DNA of 64,000 bases from NCBI GenBank assembly GCA_029449245.1, contig JANATF010000006.1, positions 248,001 to 312,000 of the forward strand. The letters run 5' to 3'. Each line of letters opens with the position of its first letter. Position 1 is the first letter of the stretch. This DNA is from Mortierella alpina. Taxonomy: Eukaryota > Mortierellomycota > Mortierellomycetes > Mortierellales > Mortierellaceae. Positions 8,706 to 19,981 of the stretch are shown here, piece after piece. The position numbers and the translations under genes are program-made. A model generated the notes under the pieces. It was not told the origin of the DNA. It did no database searches and saw only the letters and a program-made list of their open reading frames with translations.

Positions 8706-9531
8706 GTGGTGTTGATGTCGTGAGGATGGAAGAGTGGTTGCCCGCTTGAAAGCTGTGGAGTGACATTGCTTATGGATATGTGTGGTGGCTTGGCGGTCAG
8801 ATCGTCTCTCTGACGCTGAGCGTGTGGAGGCACGTCTCTCTCCAAGGAGATGCATAGCTAAGGGCGGGATGTCCTAGGCTGAACCCCCAGACGAAGCAAT
8901 GCTAGGATATGGGCGGAGAACCCTTAGTTGACGCGTGTATGGGTGCAGGACCATCTTAGTTCAAGGGATAGGCTGCACACTACTGCGGCAAAAAAAAAAA
9001 AAAAAGGACTGGCTTCCGTTTTTTTTCTCCTTGCACAAAGGTGGATCGTGCGAACAGCGGCGCATTGAGCAGGAGCATGGGATTTGAGACTGGATGTTTG
9101 TCGTACACAATAATGAGCAGGTGCCGGCTGAACAGCTTTCGGCGCTCTGGCCGGGTAGAGTGCGCCAAGGGTGTCTGCTGCCTCCAGCGGCATCTGATAC
9201 GCCGCCCTGTCACCCACTCCCTCACTACGTAATGACACTGAGAGCAGTTTTTATTATCCCCTTTTGGGTCCTCGCCGCAGTCCGTCCCCCCAGAAATAAT
9301 CCGCAGAAGCGGCGAACTACGCCGCAAAAATGCTCGGGTTTGGGGCAGCGGGACAAAGACCACAATGGCCAGGGCGCGTGCGGTGAGCGTGTGACGACGG
9401 GTGACCCGCAAGATATAAATACCATTGCCCACACGGACACCTTCCTTTTCAACACCTCCACCACCACCATCATCATCATTGACACTCTTCAACTCACATC
9501 TCACACACCAGCACTAGAAGCACACACAGCC
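8706..9531. promoter_or_regulatory. Divergent upstream region
   Basis: About 825 bases separate the SRRM1-like gene (-) from the orphan gene (+). A TATA box (gatataaatacc, core 9414-9420) lies 112 bases before the ATG at 9532, an arrangement typical of a focused promoter. An open frame runs upstream of that ATG but crosses the TATA box, so it is not used as coding. An A-run lies at about 8993-9005. Confidence 0.55.
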
Positions 9532-10290
9532 ATGTCGATCATTCTCTCCCACACCCCCATACCCATTCGCAATCCGTACTCGGTTCTCGACGAGCAAGAG
9601 CGCGACCCCTCGACAGAAAGCACCACTACTACAACAACCACAGCAGACATCCTCAGCCGCCCAGGCGCGCTTGTCAGAGGCGTCAGTGACGATGATCTTG
9701 ACCGGATGAGCGCTTCCTCTTGGTCCCTCGTCAACTCGACTTATGCCTCCGACAATGAAGACGAGGACGAGGAGATCTACACCGATGCCTCAGCACACCA
9801 CCTCACACCCTTGACCGTCTCGGCTCCAGGTGACGATGGCTTCACCAATATTAGCAAGACCATGACCGCCACCAGTATCAACAGCGCCTCTGCTGCCGCA
9901 CAGCCTGACGTCTGGGTCGTCAAGATCACCAAGAAGCGCAAGCAGCAGTCTCGCCGGAAACCCAGGACCCCCACGGTTGCTGCGCCTTCCCTTGCTGACG
10001 TCTTGGAGGGCTCTGAATCCGGCAGCGACTACTACAGCGGCGAGGAAAACGACGAGGACGCTGGCGGTGATTTCTACATGTCCATGACCGAGCATGAGCT
10101 TTCAAAGTCCTCCAAAGCCGTCAAGCTGAAGAACATCCGTCTCGCGTCCGCTCACGACATGGCGCTCTTCAAGGTTTTCCAAAGAACCGAGGTCACTGCC
10201 AGAACGCCACCCAAGATTGTGCGAGGACACTTGACCAGGAAGGAGCCGCCTCTCAAGACTGAGAAGCCTAGGGTTATCGCTACCCATTGA
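9532..10290 (+). CDS. Hypothetical acidic/Ser-rich protein
   Basis: A 252-residue single-exon protein I do not recognise. It starts MSIILSHTPIPIRNPYSVLDE. It contains a short Thr run (about 25-31), an acidic stretch NEDEDEEIY (about 75-83), a basic patch KITKKRKQQSRRKPR (about 132-146, a possible nuclear localisation signal), a second acidic Ser-rich patch (about 160-182), and a basic C-terminal third (HLTRKEPPLKTEKPR). No membrane segment or signal peptide is visible. The start is chosen because the TATA box at 9414 excludes upstream in-frame codons. The strong core promoter, lack of introns and charged low complexity suggest a regulated nuclear protein, but that is inference. Confidence 0.75.
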   Translation: MSIILSHTPIPIRNPYSVLDEQERDPSTESTTTTTTTADILSRPGALVRGVSDDDLDRMSASSWSLVNSTYASDNEDEDEEIYTDASAHHLTPLTVSAPGDDGFTNISKTMTATSINSASAAAQPDVWVVKITKKRKQQSRRKPRTPTVAAPSLADVLEGSESGSDYYSGEENDEDAGGDFYMSMTEHELSKSSKAVKLKNIRLASAHDMALFKVFQRTEVTARTPPKIVRGHLTRKEPPLKTEKPRVIATH

Positions 10291-10864
10291 AGAAAAACGT
10301 TGCTTTAGGGCATCCATCGTTTTCCATACTCTCCTCTCTTGTACCATAGTTTCTTTGGCTTCGCCACCATTCACTTTCTTTTTTATATTGCACACTCTAA
10401 GGCTAATATTTAATAAACCCTTGTTGCAAAGACCCTTGTGACAAAGTTGTGCCTGGCCAGTCATGGTGGAGCTCCCCTGAACAAGAGAAAATGGGTTGTG
10501 CATCCAGGCAAACAGATCAAAGTGTGTAAACAATCCACCTGATGCAATTTGACCAGCTCTGCCACATTGCACTTCTCTGCCGTAAACAAAAGGAGCGGAG
10601 CACCGATGAATACCGAGTGTTTTCCTCAAGTCAGCAAGACACAGGATTGTTCGCGTTGCATCAGTCACTCGATGTTGTACGGGGAGGAGAGAATGAAAGT
10701 GCGTCATGAGAAGAATGCTAAAGGAGGGCGGATGGTCAAGAATGGTAACAAGGAGAGCATTGGTGAAAGGAAAACAAGACATGGCTCGACCATGACAAAG
10801 CGCGTTTGTGGGGGGCAGTGGCAAAACAGTGAGCAGGAGTGAAAAAGAGGAGTGTCCGATACCT
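10291..10864. other. Convergent intergenic region
   Basis: This holds the 3' flanks of the orphan gene (+) and the acetyltransferase (-). A long minus-strand open frame crossing it (down to 10102) overlaps both genes in the wrong frame and has no domain. An aataaac-like polyadenylation signal for the plus-strand gene is near 10411. No gene is seen. Confidence 0.5.
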
Positions 10865-11554
10865 TTATTTGACTCTGGCAGTTGAACCTGCCGATCTGGC
10901 GCCTTTGGTCGAGTCATCCCTATGCACCGCATAACAACAAATGACCTTTTCCTCCTGCAGCTTGGGGATAAAGACGGTCTTGGCCTCCACCTCACATTCC
11001 ATTCCTGCACTCTCCAGCACCTTCCGACTCCCAGCGTTATCGATATAGGCCTCTGCCCGGACAATGTCGCAGTTGAACTCCTTCTGCATGATCTCTTGCA
11101 CGACAAACTTGGCCGATCTGGATGCATAGCCTTTACCCAGGTACTCGGAGCTGACCCAGTAGCCAATCTCGCCAATCTTAAGAGCCCGTCCAGTCTCGGG
11201 ATGCATCTCTTCCCCTTCTGGCCGAAAGTACGCATGGATCCAGCCCATCAAGGGGCCGTCGGGCGATGTGCGCATGGCCCAGTGAGTATTATAGCCCAGC
11301 GTCGTGGTGTAGCCAACAGCGCGCGAGACACGGGCATGTGCATGCGATTCGAGGTATGGGTACTGGAAAGACGCCGTGCCATTGTAGATGTTCTTGTCCA
11401 AGTTCAAGACCCTCACCATCTCTGGAATGTCTTCAAACCCCACAGCGGACAGATAATGAGGCGGGTCCTCACACACCAGGTAAGGTCCCATTGCTGTGGC
11501 CTTTGCACGATCGAAGAGCAGCTGTTCCTGGTTCTGGTGGTGTTCAGTGGTCAT
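10865..11554 (-). CDS. GNAT-family N-acetyltransferase (RimJ/RimL-like)
   Basis: An intronless 229-residue protein. A GNAT domain spans about 35-215. Motif A for acetyl-CoA binding is GYWVSSEYLGKGYASRSA (about 132-149), with the R/Q-x-x-G-x-G/A loop as L-G-K-G-Y-A. The C-terminal strand-helix has AYIDNAGSRKVLESAGM, the typical 'N-x-x-S-x-x-x-L-E-x-x-G' of RimJ/RimL enzymes that acetylate amino groups of proteins or small molecules. The substrate cannot be told. A TATA-like tatatag on the minus strand near 11606 lies about 50 bases before the ATG. The tail is basic and Ser/Arg-rich. Confidence 0.88.
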   Translation of the reverse strand: MTTEHHQNQEQLLFDRAKATAMGPYLVCEDPPHYLSAVGFEDIPEMVRVLNLDKNIYNGTASFQYPYLESHAHARVSRAVGYTTTLGYNTHWAMRTSPDGPLMGWIHAYFRPEGEEMHPETGRALKIGEIGYWVSSEYLGKGYASRSAKFVVQEIMQKEFNCDIVRAEAYIDNAGSRKVLESAGMECEVEAKTVFIPKLQEEKVICCYAVHRDDSTKGARSAGSTARVK

Positions 11555-12498
11555 AGCTGCTTTCCCAGTGCGCTAGCTGTCAGGTGCTCAATGCGTGAGG
11601 TGGGGTGATATATAGTCAACCCTCAGTTTTGAGGTGTGGGAAAAAAAGGGAAAAGAGAAGGTGATCGAACTCGGAGGAGGATCCTTCAGATATTTAAGCT
11701 GTGGAAAGTGGGCAGAGATCGGGCTCAGGCTGTCTGTTTACTGTGCGGCGGCTCGACACTTGTATACAAAAGTACGGTTTGGCGTCATTGTCGAGGATGA
11801 CACACACATATCTACGGCGCTAGAGGTGGGCGCAGTCAGTCGCGGTCACATTCTCTCAAGCACTACGCGTCAAGCCAGACCAGCGGCAGCGAAGCGCAAA
11901 ACGAGGGTGCATGTCTGAGTATGGCACTGACATGGCCGTGCCCTCATGAGGGACAAACCTGCGTTCGTTGTCAACAACTTTGGTGTGGATGGGAATTTTG
12001 AATTGAACAACGGCATGTTCCCACTCCATGGTTCGCTCCTGCATGAGGATCAGCACACGCAACGGTCATTATCTCAATTCAAGGCCATCTGCCGACTCCA
12101 TGTCCCTCACCCTCTCTCTCCTCACACCCTGAACGCTTCCAACGACTGCAGCTCTGTCACGCTCTGCCGGGGTCTTGGCTTCTCCACATCGCCGTGTTCT
12201 GAATCTGGATCATTATGTCCCATTCATGCGATCTCTTGCCTGGATGTCTAGCAATCTTTTTTTACACTTCGTGCTTCTCTTTTTTTCATTTTTTTTTTTC
12301 AAACAGGTCTCTGGTTGAGAGACAGAAAATAACGCGAGCCTTTTCTCTTTCTCTCTCTGTCCCTTTGCCTCGCACACCTCTCAGGCGCTGAGACCGTCGA
12401 TCACGCAGGCTTCACCACGACAATCGGCTTTTTCAGACACCCCCGCAACTAGCCTTCACTACCCTGTTAGCCCTTTCCATTTCCTTTTCCTTTTTCTT

Positions 12499-12537
<39 letters not shown>

Positions 12538-12644
12538 CTTGTCTCCACCTGTCGATCTATCATCCTTGGCCCCGCACAGCATTAAGCCATCATAGTCCCT
12601 CTCTCGTACTCTTCTCTTACCCCCCCCCTCACCACTGATCAGCG
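11555..12644. promoter_or_regulatory. Divergent upstream region of acetyltransferase and subtilisin
   Basis: About 1.1 kb without a convincing gene. The right half is strongly C/T-rich and includes a (CT)n microsatellite at about 12503-12534, typical of the long pyrimidine-rich leaders in this genome. Short open frames (11634-11918, 11946-12251) show no domain. Confidence 0.5.
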
Positions 12645-14899
12645 ATGAAAATCGCCTGTCTGTTACCACTCCCGCTGCTGCTGGTGCCCTTCACCCAGGC
12701 GGCAGACTACCTCGTCCGCTTCAAAGAGGGGTCTCCATTCGTCGCAGCAGCAACCAACCCTTTGCATGGTATCTCTCGGATCGAGTCCCTCTACGGTAAA
12801 AAGGGATTTCAACAACCCACCTTCGACTACACCTCGAAGGAACTCTCCCTCACCGTCCTCTCACTGTCTCGCGCCAAGGCTCTCGCGCACAAGGCCCAGA
12901 AACGGCAACAACAGCAACAACAACATCAAACCACCCAATCCAAGGCTCGAGTTGAGGCCATGAACACGTTTGAGAAGGACGAGCAAGACGACAAAACCAC
13001 CCCCTCACCTGCAACAGACTCAGGATCCATCAAGATCAAGTCCAAGGGTCGTTGGTTCACCTTTGACGATTCGGACTTTCACGTCTGGCACGGAGACTTT
13101 TCAGAGGAAGAGGCTAAACTCCTGTTGGGCGATGCTGGGGTGGATCTGATGGAGAAGGATATCGTGATCCGGTTCCCAGAACTAGAAAAGTATGCTGACC
13201 ATGCGGCCATGGCGGATCATGTCAAGAGACTCGAGAATGCGCTTGATGAGGTGGATGAGCAGATGATGATGATGTCACCTATGGAGAAGAGGGACCAAAA
13301 GGAGCAGGAGAAGAAAAAGAAGACCAGCCACGGCGGCGAAGGCGAAGGAGGAGGAGGAGGAGATGACAAGGATGAGGTCCATATCCCTAATCTCGAGAAA
13401 GAAGCCAACCCAAACAACCACCACCGCGAGGGCGAGCAGCCGAACAACGGTCGGAAAGGCAAGGGCGCCATGAAGAAGCCTCGCCCATCGAATGGCCAGG
13501 TCTGGCCCATCGATGCCAAAGACAGTGCAGGACCCAACAATGCCTACATGATCCAGCAGCGTGCTCCCAGCTGGGTAAGTTTGGCGATCTTGTCTGGTGT
13601 GGCAGCTGAGGGAGGGGACCGTTTTATGGCGCGCACAAAAAGTTCGCGCAGTGTGAAATCGCACAGCTTTAATGCGAAACCTAACTCTTCATTCTTTTTG
13701 TTTTTTTTTCTCTCCTGCCAACCAAGGGTCTACCCCGTGTATCGCAGCGCAACCTGCCGCTCAAGAGCGACTACAATTATCCAACAAGTGCAGGCCAAGG
13801 CGTCGATGTCTACGTGATCGACACTGGCATCAATATCCAACACGTCGACTTTGAGGGCCGTGCGCGGTGGGGCACCACCACGGTCCCCGGTGCGCCCAAC
13901 ACGGACGACAACGGCCACGGCACCTTTGTGGCCGGCGTTATTGGTTCGCGCACGTTTGGCGTGGCCAAGAAAGTCAGGCTGATTGCAGTGAAGGGCCTCA
14001 ACAAAGAGGGGACCAGCACCTTGTCCCAGATCCTGGCCGCGCTCGATTGGACCATCAAGCAAGGTCGTCAATCCACCAACCACAAGAACATCGTCAACCT
14101 CTCCCTCGGAGCCGGTTACTCCAAAGTCCTCAACTCGGCCGTCGACGCCGTGGTCCAATCCGGCATGTTCATCGTCGCAGCCGCCGGAAACGGAGATGAG
14201 CGCAACATTGGTCAAAACGCATGCAAGTACTCACCTGCGTCCACCCCTACAGCCTTCACGGTCGGATCCACCAACATCAACGATCAGATGTCGTCCTTCT
14301 CCAATTATGGTCAGTGCGTTAATCTCTATGCACCCGGTGAGCGTGTGCGGTCGACCTGGATTGGTCCCACGAACCGTGAGATCAACACGGACAGTGGAAC
14401 GTCCTTCTCGGCCCCGAACGTCGCGGGCATTGCCGCCTTGGTCATGAGCGCCGAGCGCGGTGACCGATCGGATGGATCGTGGTCTCCCAAGAATATCGGG
14501 AACAGGATCCTGCAGCTCGGCACGCGCAATGTCGTCAAGAACTTTAAGGGCCCTGCCAACACCAACCTTCTGGCCTTCAACGGTGCTGGTATTCTTGGTG
14601 TCAACAACGGTGACAATGGCGGCAACAATGGTGGTGATAATGGAGGCAACAATGGAAACGATGGTGGAGATAGTGGCGGTGGTGGTGGCGGTGGTGGTGG
14701 CGGCGGCGGCGGTGGTGATGGTGGTGATGACGGCGGTTCGATTATCCCACCTTTTGGTGGCGACTCGTCGTCGAATCCGCGCTATGTGAACGGAGCCGGC
14801 AGCAAGGCCAACCTCGGTCCCACGTTGAATGCCATCCAGGCTTTGACGACCCTCTCAACAGCGCTGGCGACGATCGTCCTGGCTGTGGCCTTTTGGTGA
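12645..14899 (+). CDS. Secreted, probably GPI-anchored subtilisin-like serine protease (S8)
   Basis: Exons 12645-13574 and 13727-14899 give 700 residues. A signal peptide (MKIACLLPLPLLLVPFTQA) is followed by an inhibitor-I9-like prodomain (about 20-180, DYLVRFKEGSPF) interrupted and extended by charged low-complexity sequence (about 215-300, Lys/Glu/Gly/His-rich). The catalytic domain carries the triad: Asp in VIDTGI (about 341), His in NGHGTFVAG (about 373) and Ser in GTSFSAPNVAG (about 535), with the oxyanion Asn in AAAGNGD. A Gly/Asn-rich linker with a Gly run (about 14670-14730) leads to a small-residue site NGAGSKAN and a hydrophobic end (LSTALATIVLAVAFW), the pattern of a GPI signal. 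It should act at the plasma membrane or wall on proteins. The proenzyme is unusually long before the catalytic core. Confidence 0.93.
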
Positions 14900-15185
14900 A
14901 GAGGAGAATGATTCCCCTCTTGAGCTATTTAAACACGCCCTTCCTCTCCTCCTCCTTGACACGATCACTTTGTACATATGTACATAGCAGAATAAATACA
15001 GATATTATTTTATTTCATGATGAAAGAGCCAGGGAAGCGAGGAAAGCGTAGACAAAGAACACTCTAAGCAAGCACAATAAACAAAAGATGGAAGAAAAAC
15101 GAAAAGTGAAGGGCGAGGAGGAGGAGAAGGAGGAGGAGGAGGAGGTCGGAAAGAAAGGTATGGTATGTATAATGATGTGGACAAT
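14900..15185. other. Convergent 3' flanks
   Basis: This short region lies between subtilisin (+) and the glycosyltransferase (-). A canonical polyadenylation signal aataaata lies near 14992. A purine-rich GAG/AGG repeat (about 15110-15150) is present. No gene is seen. Confidence 0.5.
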
Positions 15186-17221
15186 CTACAACAGCATCTC
15201 ACCGACACGAATGCCACAAATCTCAATCGACGACGCGGTGTTGTCCTTCATCTCGAACCGCATGTGCTGGATTCCTCGGGTATCCGATTGGATCCCAAGA
15301 TTTCTCCCTGCAGCTGTGCAGCTCAGATCCGTGAACCTGACTGACCCTTGCGTCCTCTCAATCTCCCCTGAGCAGTTCATCTATATATATATGAAAAGAA
15401 ATGTTGTTAGCCACAAGGACGCTACAAAAATAACACTCGTATGAAGCCTTCTCTCCCAACTTTACCCATGCAGTTCCGTCAACACTGGCCTTGATAACAA
15501 CATTCGTCTGAAGAGCCTGAAGCGTGGATGCCACCGTCGACCAGACCTCAATCGACTTTGCGTTGCCACCCATATCCAACAGGGGCAACACAAATTGAAG
15601 TCCAAAGAACGATCCCTTCTCCATTGCCTTGAAGCTGCGCCAACAGGTGGATAGATCCTGATCGACTGCGTAATGGTATGTGTGCATAGCCACAAACTCG
15701 GGAGATGGGTAGTCCAGAGCCTTTAACCGGGCTTCATGTCCAGGGATATCCTTGCTATGAGCCTCATATGGCCACTTGACCGTCTCTGGTGAAGGAAACA
15801 TGTCTGTGCTCGTCTGGAATAGGCACTTGTCGTTCGCGCAACTCGACCTTGAATAACGATCCTTGAACAAGGGTTTCTCCTCTTCTGCAACGAAATCAAC
15901 CTTGGCGCCGATTCTATGAGGTGATCCTTGGACGATTCCAAGTCCTGAAAGTACAGTTGTGATCCGGACTAGCGCGTCTGTCTATAAACATGGGATCCAT
16001 CATAAGTGTTAGCTGCAGTGGTTTCTGATTACTATAACATAACAGAACCCCCCCTCCAAGAATGACAGAGAGGAGCGAAAGTGAAGGAGATGTTGGCCGT
16101 GTTTTTTTTACCATATGCTCATAAACAACACTCCACTGATCGATCCTGCCACTCCAGCTCGAACTCTGATCTAGAGGCGCCAATGCATGGCTGAGAACGA
16201 TAGGATACTGGTTCCTCCAGATTGAAAAGAACAAATCCGATAGTTGGACGCGCTCCTTCCAAAGATTGCTCCCTCCAAGCTGCAGCAGGAACTTGAAGAC
16301 CGCACTCTTGGGCATAAATGACCCAGCGCCCAGCCAAGAGAATCCTGTATGCAGACCGATCTGAGGGTTCTGGAACATCCACGACCGCTGCTGGGCGTGC
16401 ATGGCTGGGATCGTGCTCGTCACCAGGCTGTCGGGTTGATCCACAACGAGTGCATACATCGAGTCCATCGCGAGGTTGATCCAGTCGTCGTCCTGGATGT
16501 AGCAGTGGTCGTATTTGGCCAGCGTGCAGGTCGTGTACTTTGAAAAGTCGTGCAGGTTGGCCACCGAGTTGAACACGGTGACCGAGGGCGTGTGGTCGGC
16601 AGTGATGTTGGCAGTGTTGCGCTGATGTCCTCGGTCTGCAAACTCGCTTGCCAAAAGCTCCGTCTCGGGATTGTTGTTCCAGATGAGAATCTCCTGGATG
16701 AAGGGGTATTTTCGGAGATGGGCCACCACGGCTTTGGCTCCTTCCTTGCGCTTCCAGGACAGGATGACGGCGGTGACGGGAATGTACTTTGAGGACGCTG
16801 CTGTGGATGCTCCTGGTTCCGCCGCAGAGTTGGGTGAGGACGAGGATGGAGAAAAGAGACTCGCAGGGAACGAGCTGATGCGGCCTGGCCCTACCTCTGA
16901 GAGATCTGTCCTGTAGTTGGATCTCGCATCCCATTCGAGCATCATCCGCTCGTGGTCAGCCCTGGCCTTCTTGTCCTTGATTGGTATTTTGGGGTGCAGA
17001 TCGGGATCGACGAGGCTTCTCCCCGGTGACTTGGGGTTTCGGGAGACGCTTGTGAGGACATAGAAGACCAGGATGATGACTACGGCGACGAGCCCGCGCG
17101 AGAGCGAGATGCGGCGGGCGATGTTGCGCGCATACGCTCTGCCGTTGGCCGCCCACTGGGCTAAGGAGCCTTCAGGCTTTCCATGCAGCGGCAGGATCTC
17201 TGAATGACCCGCCAGTGGCAT
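15186..17221 (-). CDS. Type II membrane glycosyltransferase with discoidin-like C-terminal domain
   Basis: Exon 1 is 17221-16112 (370 codons) and exon 2 starts at 15981. The last exon ends with the stop at 15186. The second intron is short and its exact borders near 15445 and 15365 are uncertain (best reading: donor GTAGCG, acceptor ctcag). A cytoplasmic N terminus is followed by one membrane anchor (about 44-62, LVAVVIILVFYVLTS). A GT-A-like domain starts at YIPVTAVILSWKRKEGA, has LIWNNN, and carries a DXD metal-binding motif in YIQDDDWIN (about 242). This resembles exostosin/GT64-type enzymes but the family is not certain. The C-terminal region (STCWRSF..GSFFGLQFV..SIEVWST..ICGIRV) looks like an F5/8 type C (discoidin) carbohydrate-binding fold. 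It is expected in Golgi or ER, acting on glycans. Confidence 0.8.
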
Positions 17222-17500
17222 TGCAGGATCACTCTGGATGGATGGGCTTCAGATGAGTATAAGGGAGAGTATGTGTGTGTGTGTGCGATTTGAGTGTGTG
17301 TGGGTGTGATGGAGGCAAAGAACAATGACAGGGAAGAAAACGAAGGAAGGCGGGCCAGCAGGGGGTCCAGGGATATTCATGTCGCCTGTCACACAAGCCA
17401 CGTCCTGACAGGGTCCTTTTCAAAATGTCTCAATGTCTTTGGTGCACAATGCACCCAAGAATGTTCTTGCAGGTGCCTAGGATGATAGTTTATTGCAGCT

Positions 17501-19981
17501 CTACTTCTGACTGATGCGGTGCTTGACCCACCCCTCCAGCCCTCCAGCAACCCACAGCTCCTGGATACTCTTGCCCAGTCCCCCCACCTTGTACACCTTG
17601 TCTGCATGCCCATCCCGCGACACGTGGACCTTGCCGCTCGCCAGAGACACGGTCGCCTTCCAGCCCGTGCGATCCGTCAGCTTGTCCGTGCCACGAACTT
17701 TGGCCAGGTCCCGCACAAGCTCAGGGCTCTCCATGAGCAGGAGCCCATTGTTGATAGAGTTGCGCTTGAACGTTTCAGAGAACGAGCCCGCAATCAGCAA
17801 CTTGACGCCTGCAGAGAGAAGCGCCGTGGCGGCCTGCTCTCGACTCGAACCTGTGCCAAAGTTGAATCCGCCGATCAAAATGTCGCTGGGTTTGACAATA
17901 CTGGCAAATTGGGTGTCATAGTTTTCCATGACCACCTTGCGCATGGTCTCAGGTCCAATGTCGTCCTGGTACGTGTACTTGCCGGGGTATATGCCGTCCG
18001 TATTAAGGTTGTCTGCTGGGCAGAACAACAGTTCGCCAGTCATCTGCGACGGAAAGTTGGCTATCGTCTCGTCCGAGACAGCATCCGAATCCGAATCGCT
18101 CTGTTTGCTACTAAGTGTGACTAGGCTCGTGCTGGGAATAGGCACCGTGTCGCCCTCAAGTAAAACGGGAGAGACAATCTTGCCAGAAATCGCCGAGGCC
18201 GCTACCACTGCAGGAGACGCCAGATATGCCAGCGCACTGGGCGAACCCATGCGGCCCTTGAAATTGCGATTGGTAGCAGAGATACCAATCTCACCGTCCT
18301 TCAAAAGACCAGTGCCAAGACCTAGGTTTGGCGTGTTTTCAGGTGGATACTATTGTCAACGTCTGAAACGACTCCTACTCAGAACAGCAGGCATAGTCAT
18401 ATGCAACTTACCGACACAAGGACCACAACCAGCGGGTAATGCAATTGCGCCAGCTTCCATCAGCGCCTGCCAGTCTCCTGTCTTTTCCACCTCAGCCTGG
18501 ACCTCGCTACTGGCTGCAGCGACATAAAACTCCACACCCTCGGCAATCTTCTTGCCACGAACCACAGCAGCGGCCTGACGAAGATCACTCGCACGAGAGT
18601 TGACGCATGAGACCAAATAGGCCTTGTTGATCTTGACTCCCTTCAAGTCCTGGACAGACTGTGCAACCTTAACAGAGTTGGGTCCCGAGATGTAGGGAGA
18701 GACAGTGGCCAGATCCAGGGTGAGGTGCTTGGAGTAGTGCGCACCACTGTCCGGAGCCACCTCGTTCCGAATCACCTGCTCGACCCTGGTCTTATTGACT
18801 CGGGGATGGACGAATGGCTGGCCAGCAGGCACTTTCTCAATGTTCTTGTTCGTGAAACGGGTGCGATCCAGGACGTGAATGCGCTTTTCGTAGTACTCGC
18901 GCGTAACATGGTCGATTGGGAACACACCCGCAAGGGCACCCCACTCGGTCGTCATGTTGGCAATGGCCAGTCGGTCCTCGATACCCAGCGCGGAGACGCC
19001 TTCTCCTGTGAACTCGATAGCGGTGTTCAGCACCTCGTCCTTGTTGAATACGGAGCAGAGTGTGATAATGACATCCTTGCCAGTAACTCCTGGAGCGAGC
19101 TTGTTCTTGAGCTCAACCTTGACCACAGGTGGGACCTGCCACCAGGTCTGGCCAGTCGCCCAGATGGCAGCAGCGTCAGTGCGGACGATGGGCGTTCCCA
19201 GTGCTCCGATGCCTCCGTACATGTTTGAGTGCGAGTCCGAAGCGACGGTGAGTGTCCCTGGAAAGGCATATCCTTCCTCAACCATGACCTGATGTCCGAT
19301 TCCTCGGCCTGCAGGGTAAAAGTCCACACTGTTCTCTCCTGCAAATGCCTCGATTGTTGCATATTTGTGAAGGTTCTGTTCATGCAGCGCGAAAAAAAGG
19401 AGGGTTTGCAAAGAGTCCAAAGTCAAAATTCCGAGATCTTTTGCGTTCGGGAGGTATGGTCAAGAACAATGCAAAAGGACAAGTACCTTCTCAGATTTGT
19501 TTTGGACATCGTGGTCGAGCGCAAAGACTGGCTGGCGAGGGTTCTTGAAGTGTGCTGCTCCGATACTTTTGAACCTGCTCGGACACAAAGAGGTAGATGC
19601 CGTGAGGCGATGAGTAAATGAAGAAAAAGAGCTTGACAAAGAAAGCCAGTGGCAAAGAGTTGTCTGACGATGCCCGACTTACTTGGAGATGACTGCACCC
19701 GTGTTGTCGTGGGTCAGGACGTGTTCAGGACGGATGGTCACAAAGTCGCCGCTCCTGACGACCTGGTTCGGCGACAGATCTACAGCATATCGCTGGACGA
19801 TCTTCTCGATCATGTTTTGTGGTTGCACGGCAGCAGCGGTTGCCAACATTCTCCTGAAGTGTACACTGCTGTTTCCAGAGATGTGCATGCTGCTCCTTTG
19901 GAGACGGGCTGTCCTGGACGAGGGGGCGCCATGGGCCCAAGCTGGGGTCCTCAGCAGGGCTTGAGTGTTGATCCTGAGCAT
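17501..19981 (-). CDS. LYS4: Homoaconitase, mitochondrial (lysine biosynthesis)
   Basis: Exons (minus): 19981-19683, 19574-19487, 19375-18412, 18321-17501, giving 723 residues. It converts homocitrate to homoisocitrate via homoaconitate in the alpha-aminoadipate pathway of fungi. The N terminus is Arg/Ser-rich, without acidic residues, a mitochondrial presequence (about 1-45). The aconitase fold starts at [12 protein letters not shown]. Signatures are [19 protein letters not shown], and the three Fe-S ligand cysteines are in SCVNSR and CGPCVG. The swivel domain follows after exon 3 ([35 protein letters not shown]). Residue choice fits homoaconitase rather than aconitase or isopropylmalate isomerase. 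An upstream in-frame extension to 20374 exists but lies in promoter-like sequence. The start at 19981 is preferred because the presequence begins there. Confidence 0.93.

Noticed and set aside
9094-9531. In-frame upstream extension of the orphan gene at 9532
   Set aside because: It crosses the TATA box at 9414-9420, so most of it cannot be in the mRNA.
10102-11235. 377-codon minus-strand open frame
   Set aside because: Overlaps the acetyltransferase in another frame and the 3' end of the orphan gene antisense; the translation looks random.
10922-11608. 228-codon plus-strand open frame
   Set aside because: Exactly antisense to the GNAT acetyltransferase gene, whose minus-strand frame has clear motifs.
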